In this document: positions 5,243 through 10,109 of the stretch, one piece after another | Layout: each line of letters opens with the position of its first letter | How positions within the stretch are numbered: position 1 is the first letter of the stretch | From: Massilia sp. UBA2604 | GTDB taxonomy: Bacteria; Pseudomonadota; Gammaproteobacteria; Burkholderiales; Burkholderiaceae_D | DNA length: 10,109 nt | NCBI GenBank assembly: GCA_002339265.1 | Contig: DDKG01000277.1 | Coordinates: forward strand, 1 to 10,109 | Direction of reading: 5' to 3' | Made by a program: the position numbers and the translations under genes | The notes under the pieces: model-generated | Told to the model about the DNA's origin: nothing | Databases searched by the model: none | What the model saw: the letters and a program-made list of their open reading frames with translations, nothing else

Positions 5243-6919
5243 ATGACAGAGACAAGCAACCTCATCGAACAATACGGCCCGCGCGAAGCCATGGAATACG
5301 ACGTCGTGATCGTCGGCGGCGGCCCTGCCGGCCTGGCCGCGGCGATCCGGCTCAAGCAGCTGGCGGCAGAAAAAGGCCAGGAAGTGTCGGTCTGCGTATT
5401 GGAAAAAGGCGGCGAACTGGGCGCCCACATCCTGTCGGGCGCGGTGATGGATCCGCGTGCGCTGAGCGAGCTGATCCCTGACTGGAAGGAAAAAGGTGCG
5501 CCGCTGAAGACGCAGGTGACCGAAGACCGCGTCATGTTCCTGACCGAGACGAAATCGTTCTCGACGCCGGTGTTCGCGATTCCTCCGGCGCTGAAAAACC
5601 ACGGCAACTACATCGTCTCGCTCGCCAACGTCGTGCGCTGGCTGGGCCAGCAGGCCGAAAGCCTGGGCGTGGAAATCTTCCCCGGCTTCCCGGCCGCCGA
5701 GATCCTGTACAACGAGGATGGCTCGGTCAAGGGCGTGGCCACCGGAAACATGGGCGTCAACCGCGAAGGCGAGCCGGGCCCGGACTTCCAGCTCGGCATG
5801 GAACTGCACGCCAAATACACCTTCTTCGCCGAGGGTTCGCGCGGCCACCTGGGCCGCCAGCTGATGGCGAAGTATGACCTGAACAAGGACAAGGATCCGC
5901 AGACCTATGGCATCGGCATCAAGGAGCTGTGGGAAATCGACCCGGCCAAGCACCAGCCGGGCCTGGTGATCCACACCGCCGGCTGGCCGCTGCCGAACGA
6001 CACCTATGGCGGCTCCTTCCTGTACCACCTGGAAGACAACCTGGTCGCGGTCGGCTATGTGGTGGGGCTGGGCTACCAGAACCCCTACCTGTCGCCGTAC
6101 GAGGAATTCCAGCGTTATAAAACCCACTCGGACATCCGCGGCTTCTTCGAAGGCGGCAAGCGCATCTCGTATGGCGCGCGCGCCATCACCGCCGGGGGCC
6201 TGCAATCCTTGCCGAAGACCGTGTTCCCAGGCGGCTGCCTGATCGGCTGCGACGCCGGCTTCCTGAACACCAGCCGCATCAAGGGCAGCCACGCCGCGCT
6301 CAAGACCGGCATGCTGGCCGCCGAAGCCGCTTTCGCGGCGCTGGGCGAAGGCCGTACGGGCGACGAACTCGCCGCCTTCCCGGCCGCGTTCGAGAAATCG
6401 TGGCTGCACGAAGAGCTGCACATCGCGCGCAACTTCAAGCCGTGGATGAGCAAGGGCCTGGTGCTGGGCACGATCATGACCGGCATCGACCAGATCGTGT
6501 TCCGCGGCAAGGCGCCCTGGACGCTGCACCACCAGCACGCCGACCATGAATGCCTGAAGCCGGCGTCGCACTACAAGCCGATCGCCTATCCGAAGCCGGA
6601 TGGCAAGCTGACCTTCGACAAGCTGTCGTCGGTGTTCATCTCGAACACCAACCACCGCGAAGACGAGCCGGTTCACCTGACGCTGAAGAACCCGAGCGTG
6701 CCGGTCGACGTCAACCTGGCCAAGTATGCCGGCCCGGAACAGCGTTACTGTCCGGCCGGGGTGTACGAGTTCGTCAAGCGCGAGGATGGCGGCGACCGCC
6801 TGCAGATCAATGCCCAGAACTGCGTGCACTGCAAGACCTGCGACATCAAGGATCCGACCCAGAACATCGTCTGGGTCACGCCGGAAGGCGGCGGCGGCCC
6901 CAACTATCCAAACATGTAA
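5243..6919 (+). CDS. etfQO: Electron transfer flavoprotein-ubiquinone oxidoreductase
   Basis: The 558-residue protein takes electrons from reduced electron transfer flavoprotein, the acceptor of acyl-CoA dehydrogenases, and passes them to ubiquinone at the inner membrane face. The N-terminal FAD motif YDVVIVGGGPAG is at residues 19-30. EKGGELGAHILSGAVMDP follows near 54-71, then a long FAD/quinone region typical of the family. The C-terminal 4Fe-4S domain has all four ligands: Cys503 (RYCPAG) and Cys527, Cys530 and Cys533 (NCVHCKTC). Length and motifs are complete. The start at 5243 has only a weak ribosome site. A second ATG at residue 17, just before the FAD strand, is possible, but the QYGPRE lead is, from memory, shared with betaproteobacterial homologues. 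It heads a likely operon with the secreted esterase and diverges from the SDR-thioesterase pair, which fits acyl-CoA oxidation. Confidence 0.97.
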   Translation: MTETSNLIEQYGPREAMEYDVVIVGGGPAGLAAAIRLKQLAAEKGQEVSVCVLEKGGELGAHILSGAVMDPRALSELIPDWKEKGAPLKTQVTEDRVMFLTETKSFSTPVFAIPPALKNHGNYIVSLANVVRWLGQQAESLGVEIFPGFPAAEILYNEDGSVKGVATGNMGVNREGEPGPDFQLGMELHAKYTFFAEGSRGHLGRQLMAKYDLNKDKDPQTYGIGIKELWEIDPAKHQPGLVIHTAGWPLPNDTYGGSFLYHLEDNLVAVGYVVGLGYQNPYLSPYEEFQRYKTHSDIRGFFEGGKRISYGARAITAGGLQSLPKTVFPGGCLIGCDAGFLNTSRIKGSHAALKTGMLAAEAAFAALGEGRTGDELAAFPAAFEKSWLHEELHIARNFKPWMSKGLVLGTIMTGIDQIVFRGKAPWTLHHQHADHECLKPASHYKPIAYPKPDGKLTFDKLSSVFISNTNHREDEPVHLTLKNPSVPVDVNLAKYAGPEQRYCPAGVYEFVKREDGGDRLQINAQNCVHCKTCDIKDPTQNIVWVTPEGGGGPNYPNM

Positions 6920-6930
6920 GGAGAACGCCC

Positions 6931-7908
6931 ATGGCGACCATCACGCTGCACAAACGATTGCATGCCGTGGCGGCCGCCGGGCTGCTGGCGGCCTTCGCTC
7001 TCACTTCCATTCCCGGCCTGGCCCAGGAGGGCGCTGCGCCGGACTCATTACGCACCGCCGTCCTGCTCAGCCATGAGATGGCGGTCGAGCCGAACATCGC
7101 CTACCTGCGCGCGAGCGGGCAAGAGCTCAAGCTCGATGTCTACCGTCCCTGGCGCGACAGCACGGCGCGCCTGCCGGTCGTGCTCAACTTCCATGGCGGC
7201 GGCTGGGTCGCGGGCAACCGCGAAAGCCGCGCGCTGGCCGCCCTGCCCTATCTGCAGATGGGCTTTGCCGTCGTCAATGTGCAGTACCGGCTGGCCAATG
7301 TGGCGCTGGCCCCGGCGGCGGTCGAAGACACGCTGTGCGCACTGCAATGGGTGGGCCGCAATGCCGAACGCTACCGTTTCGACCTGGAACGGGTGGTCAC
7401 CACCGGCGATTCGGCCGGCGGCCACCTGGCGCTGGCCACGGCCATGATTCCCGCTGACTCTCCCTTCGCCAATCAGTGCGCCTTCACCGAGGGAAGCTGG
7501 AGCGGACCGTACAAGAACGCCGCGCCGAAGGTGAAGGCCGTCGTCAACTGGTATGGCATCACCGACGTGGCCGACATGCTGCAGGGGGCCAATATCCGCT
7601 CGTATGCAGTAGGCTGGTTCGGCAGCCTGCCCGGCCGCATCGCGCTGGCGAAGGACTTGTCGCCCCTGAGCCATGTGCGCGCAGGAGGACCGGCCGTGTT
7701 CACGATCCACGGCGATGCCGACAAGCTGGTGCCCTACGCCCATGGCGTACGCCTGAAGAGCGCGCTCGACAAGGCGGGCGTCAGCAATGTGCTGCATACG
7801 GTCAAGGATGGCGGGCATGGCGGCTTCACCCTGGAGCAGCAGGTCGTCATCTTCGGCGAGATCCAGGGCTTCCTGCGCCGGCAAGGCATCATTCCTGCGT
7901 CCCGCTGA
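6931..7908 (+). CDS. Secreted alpha/beta-hydrolase esterase (HSL/BD-FAE-like)
   Basis: The 325-residue product begins with a Sec signal peptide: basic residues 8-9, a hydrophobic core at about 12-27 and likely cleavage after GLA at residue 31. The mature part is an alpha/beta-hydrolase of the hormone-sensitive-lipase-like group. It has an HGGGW oxyanion motif (88-92), the nucleophile elbow GDSAGG with Ser161, Asp264 in HGDADKLVP and His296 in GGHGG. It should cleave carboxylic esters in the periplasm or outside the cell; the substrate is unknown. The ATG at 6931 has AAGGAG seven bases upstream and lies 11 bases after the ETF oxidoreductase stop codon, so the two are almost surely cotranscribed. 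The frame is open further upstream, but only as a shadow of that gene. Released acids could feed the acyl-CoA enzymes nearby; that link is inferred from position. Confidence 0.92.
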   Translation: MATITLHKRLHAVAAAGLLAAFALTSIPGLAQEGAAPDSLRTAVLLSHEMAVEPNIAYLRASGQELKLDVYRPWRDSTARLPVVLNFHGGGWVAGNRESRALAALPYLQMGFAVVNVQYRLANVALAPAAVEDTLCALQWVGRNAERYRFDLERVVTTGDSAGGHLALATAMIPADSPFANQCAFTEGSWSGPYKNAAPKVKAVVNWYGITDVADMLQGANIRSYAVGWFGSLPGRIALAKDLSPLSHVRAGGPAVFTIHGDADKLVPYAHGVRLKSALDKAGVSNVLHTVKDGGHGGFTLEQQVVIFGEIQGFLRRQGIIPASR

Positions 7909-7963
7909 CTTCCTGTTTTACTGCTGACTTTGTCTGATAAATCCTACGAAGACTCCGCTAGTT

Positions 7964-7991
7964 CGCCGATAGGCGAGGACGGCCATCGGCG
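7964..7991 (+). promoter_or_regulatory. Hairpin-forming leader of the Gln-rich gene
   Basis: CGCCGAT (7964-7970) and ATCGGCG (7985-7991) form a 7-bp inverted repeat around 14 bases. A second, exclusive hairpin, TCGCC-GATA-GGCGA, can form at 7963-7976. Both lie 40-70 bases before the start codon. No T-run follows. This could be a leader structure; no clear -35/-10 pair was found in the 122-base gap. Confidence 0.3.
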
Positions 7992-8030
7992 TAGCATGGA
8001 TCTTCCAGACACCAGTGCTAGGAGACGAAC

Positions 8031-8414
8031 ATGGGTGAAAACAAAGGACATGGCGATAAAGCGCCGAACTACCCTGAGCTGGACGAGATGGGATCGGCAG
8101 CAAACCGCGCCGGCCAGAGTGCCGGTAATCAACAGAGTGCTGGCGATCAGCAAGACTTAGGCCAGCAGCAAGACCGTAATCTCCAAGGCAATAAGCAGCA
8201 AAACATCGAGCAGCAAACCGGCGGCAATCAGCAAAGCGCCGGCGGACAACGGCAGAACCAGCAACAAGGCGGCCAGCATGCGTCGGGCGGAACCCCGGCA
8301 CTGGACGACCTCAATGCCGACCTCGACAGTCGTAACCGTGGGTCGCTGGGCAACGCGTCCCAGCAGATGGACCAGACGCCCGGCTGGGACGGCAAGCAGG
8401 ACAAGAACCGTTGA
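8031..8414 (+). CDS. Small Gln/Asn/Gly-rich hydrophilic protein, function unknown
   Basis: I do not recognise this 127-residue protein. It has no signal peptide, membrane span or Cys. About 25 residues are Gln, with many Gly, Asn, Asp and Ala, so it is probably disordered. The central part (about residues 28-83) repeats NQQSAG and QQ-containing units. The ends are more mixed, with acidic PELDEM near the N-terminus and DDLNADLDSR then TPGWDGKQ near the C-terminus. ATG at 8031 has AGGAG seven bases upstream, and a strong terminator follows the stop, so it is very likely expressed as a single gene. Its codons are less GC-biased than those of its neighbours and include a rare TTA. Small hydrophilic proteins of this kind are sometimes stress-induced, but nothing in the sequence proves that role. 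Confidence 0.75.
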   Translation: MGENKGHGDKAPNYPELDEMGSAANRAGQSAGNQQSAGDQQDLGQQQDRNLQGNKQQNIEQQTGGNQQSAGGQRQNQQQGGQHASGGTPALDDLNADLDSRNRGSLGNASQQMDQTPGWDGKQDKNR

Positions 8415-8434
8415 CGTGGCATCGACCACGCATG

Positions 8435-8466
8435 ACGCGGCCCGCACTATGGGCCGCGTTTTTATT
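8435..8466 (+). terminator. Intrinsic terminator of the Gln-rich gene
   Basis: A perfect 9-bp stem (ACGCGGCCC at 8435-8443 with GGGCCGCGT at 8451-8459) has a 7-base loop and is followed by a T-rich tail (TTTTATT). It starts 20 bases after the stop codon. The convergent transporter gene ends inside the T-tail (TAA at 8464-8462), so the same hairpin follows that gene too, but without a T-run on that side. Confidence 0.88.
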
Positions 8467-9304
8467 GTGGGCGTTGCACGGCCTGGCGCGCGGCGTTGCT
8501 GGCGTCGATGCCGAACCATTTCAGGGACAGCCGGCGCAGCGTGCCGTCGGCGCGCGCTTCATTGAGTATCCTGTCGACCGCCGCCTTGAATTGCGGATTG
8601 CCCTTGCGAATGGCGACGCCCACGCGCGCATCCTTGCCGACCCGCGGCCCGGCCTTGATCGGCAGCGCCGAATTCTTCAGCAGGAAGCTCACCATCAGGC
8701 TGTCGTCGAGCGAAGCGTCGATGCGCCCGAACGCCAGGTCCTGCAGGTTCTCGGGCACGGCCGGGTAACTCCTGACCTCGATCCCCTTTACCGCCCTCGC
8801 CTGCTGCTCGAACACGCTGCCCTGGCGCACGCCCAGCTTGCGGCCCTTGAGGTCGGCCAGGCTGCGATAGGTGGCGCGCTCGTTCTTGCGCACGATCAGC
8901 TGGAAGCCAGAATAAGTGTAGGGCACGGAAAAATCGAAGGCCTGCGCGCGCTCGGGCGTGATGATCACCTGGCTGATCGCGGCATCGACCTTGCCTGACG
9001 ACACTGCCGGCAGGACGGCACTCCATTCGACCAACACGAACTGCGGCCTGAGTTTCAGCCCGGCGGCGACCAGGCGCGCCACCTCGACGTCGTAACCGGT
9101 CAGGTGGCCGCTTTTCGGATCCTTGAAATTAAAAGGCGGATACGTGCCTTCGACGGCGATGCGCAGGACGCCACGGGCCTTGGCCTGGCTCATCAGGTCG
9201 GCGGCGTGCGCGTCCGGCGCCGGGAGCAGGCCTAAGCCGGTGACTAGCCCTGCCGCCAATCCCGCAAGCCGGCGCCGACCCACCCTCGCTACTACCTTGT
9301 ACAT
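8462..9304 (-). CDS. Periplasmic amino-acid-type ABC transporter solute-binding protein
   Basis: The 280-residue protein belongs to solute-binding family 3 (bacterial extracellular SBP of polar amino acid and related ABC transporters). A Sec signal peptide (Arg-rich 7-12, hydrophobic 13-28) likely ends after AHA at residue 34. The mature part has VEGTYPPFNF (51-60), LTGYDVEVARLVA (68-80), the ligand-carboxylate Arg in TPERAQAFDFS (Arg119), then SLADLKGRKLGVRQGSVFE and a second-lobe DASLDDSL motif. The start at 9304 is supported by GGAG seven bases upstream. The open frame extends to 9358, but that part does not fit a signal peptide. No permease or ATPase gene lies beside it in the window, so it may serve a transporter encoded elsewhere. 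It follows the oxidoreductase gene by 57 bases on the same strand and may be cotranscribed. The exact ligand is unknown. Confidence 0.92.
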   Translation of the reverse strand: MYKVVARVGRRRLAGLAAGLVTGLGLLPAPDAHAADLMSQAKARGVLRIAVEGTYPPFNFKDPKSGHLTGYDVEVARLVAAGLKLRPQFVLVEWSAVLPAVSSGKVDAAISQVIITPERAQAFDFSVPYTYSGFQLIVRKNERATYRSLADLKGRKLGVRQGSVFEQQARAVKGIEVRSYPAVPENLQDLAFGRIDASLDDSLMVSFLLKNSALPIKAGPRVGKDARVGVAIRKGNPQFKAAVDRILNEARADGTLRRLSLKWFGIDASNAARQAVQRPQ

Positions 9305-9361
9305 CGACTTGCTCCGCACCACGGTCAAAGGCACTTTATAACCGAAAAATACCACCAATGA

Positions 9362-10109
9362 CTAGCCGCGCAGGCTGATTCGTTTCTGTTCTCGCGCCGA
9401 GCGGTAAACAGCCTCGATGATGCGGATGTCGCGCAAGCCTTCTTCGCCCGGCACGATGGTCTCGCGGTTTTCCTTCACGCATTGCGCCATATGGTCGAGC
9501 TGGCCGACCCACTGGTTCGCATACGGCCCCGGCGGCGGCGTGACCAGGGTCTTGTCGCCGCGCTCGCCGCCGACCCACATGTGCTGGCCGCTGTAGGCGG
9601 TGGCAGGCTCCAGTTCGATCCGCCCCTTGTCGCCCATCAGCACGAACTGGTTGCGGTTGGCGCTGTACATCGACATGCACGAACCGATGACGCCGGACGG
9701 GAATTCGAGCTGGAAGTCGATCATGTCTTCCACTTCGCGGAAGCGCGGGTCGCTGCGGTCGGTGGTCTCCTTGGCGAACACGGCAACCGGCTCCTCGCCG
9801 GTCATGTAGCGCGCCGCCTGCAGCGCGTAAATGCCGATGTCCATCAGCGAGCCGCCGCCCGACTGCGCCTTCTTCATGCGCCAGGTATTCGGGTCGCGTG
9901 CAACAAAACCGTGTTCGGAACGGAAATAGCGCAGCTTGCCGATGGCCCCGCTGCGCGCCAGGCGGATCGCCTCGACGTTGTGCGGCTCGAAGCGCGAGCG
10001 GTAGCCGAGCATCAGTTTCTTGCCGGCCTTGCGGCAGGCGGCGATCATCTGCTCGCATTCGGCCACGCTGACCGCCATCGGCTTTTCGCACATCACGTGC
10101 TTGCCGGCC
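9362..10109 (-). CDS. Gfo/Idh/MocA-family oxidoreductase, N-terminus cut by window edge
   Basis: The 248 visible residues are the C-terminal two thirds of a Gfo/Idh/MocA oxidoreductase, an NAD(P)-dependent enzyme usually acting on sugars or sugar derivatives. The window cuts the N-terminal Rossmann part. The reading frame runs to the edge with AGKHVMCEKP, where the Lys of EKP is the conserved catalytic and cofactor-contacting residue. Further on, SGGGSLMDIGIYALQAARYMTG and LMGDKGRIELEPA match the C-terminal domain of glucose-fructose-oxidoreductase-like members. No Tat signal can be checked, because the start lies outside. The stop is TAG at 9364-9362. It lies upstream of the solute-binding protein gene on the same strand. 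Confidence 0.93.
   Translation of the reverse strand, partial: AGKHVMCEKPMAVSVAECEQMIAACRKAGKKLMLGYRSRFEPHNVEAIRLARSGAIGKLRYFRSEHGFVARDPNTWRMKKAQSGGGSLMDIGIYALQAARYMTGEEPVAVFAKETTDRSDPRFREVEDMIDFQLEFPSGVIGSCMSMYSANRNQFVLMGDKGRIELEPATAYSGQHMWVGGERGDKTLVTPPPGPYANQWVGQLDHMAQCVKENRETIVPGEEGLRDIRIIEAVYRSAREQKRISLRG

Noticed and set aside
5210..6829. 539-codon reverse open frame opposite the ETF oxidoreductase gene
   Set aside because: The forward strand encodes a complete, motif-rich enzyme. Long antisense frames are expected in GC-rich genes.
8100..8290. CAG/CAA-rich stretch considered as a DNA tandem repeat or CRISPR-like array
   Set aside because: The repeats are irregular, in frame and synonymous-codon variable, without constant spacers, so they are protein-level repeats.
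8157..8519. Reverse open frame opposite the Gln-rich gene, rich in Leu and Val
   Set aside because: Its hydrophobic stretches come from reading Gln codons antisense (CAG/CAA give Leu). It has no ribosome site and crosses the forward terminator.
9305..9358. N-terminal extension of the solute-binding protein to 9358
   Set aside because: The signal peptide begins properly at the ATG at 9304 with GGAG upstream; the extension has no such support.

Overview
The window looks like a chromosomal segment of a high-GC betaproteobacterium. Gene style and protein sequences, especially the electron-transfer flavoprotein oxidoreductase, suggest Burkholderiales, perhaps Oxalobacteraceae such as Massilia. 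That placement is from memory of the families; no search was run. I see no transposase, integrase, tRNA, rRNA or CRISPR array.

Left part (1-3824, sparse, AT-rich intergenic DNA): the 3' end of a forward gene, possibly a glycosyltransferase, enters at the left edge. Convergent to it is a reverse-strand CelD/BcsL (FemAB-like) acetyltransferase. Its 450-bp upstream region holds a perfect 24-bp inverted repeat over a consensus -10 box. Next is a reverse-strand secreted lipoprotein of a conserved family of unknown function, with a GTG start and a strong intrinsic terminator. About 580 bp without a convincing gene follows; its GC-rich part contains inverted repeats that could pair in alternative ways. 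The cell-surface flavour of these genes suggests an envelope or exopolysaccharide neighbourhood, but only as an inference.

Middle part (3825-7908, dense): two divergent units share a short intergenic region. Leftward run a short-chain dehydrogenase (GTG start) and a hotdog-fold acyl-CoA thioesterase. Rightward run ETF:ubiquinone oxidoreductase and, 11 bp later, a secreted alpha/beta-hydrolase esterase. Together they fit acyl-CoA or ester catabolism: ester hydrolysis outside the cytoplasm, oxidation with electrons passed through ETF to quinone, and acyl-CoA recycling. The shared control region has an 8+8 bp inverted repeat overlapping a likely -35 box and a repeated ATTGCCT motif, so it is the best candidate for a regulator site in this half.

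Right part (7909-10109): a small, very hydrophilic Gln/Asn/Gly-rich protein of unknown function ends at a strong terminator. This abuts the convergent end of a periplasmic amino-acid-type solute-binding protein gene that has no permease or ATPase beside it in the window. Upstream of that, and cut by the right edge, is a Gfo/Idh/MocA-family oxidoreductase.

Most genes here are ordinary. The parts most worth a second look are the secreted lipoprotein family, the Gln-rich protein with synonymous-codon repeats, and the two operator-like inverted repeats. I do not see clear evidence of a new multi-gene system.
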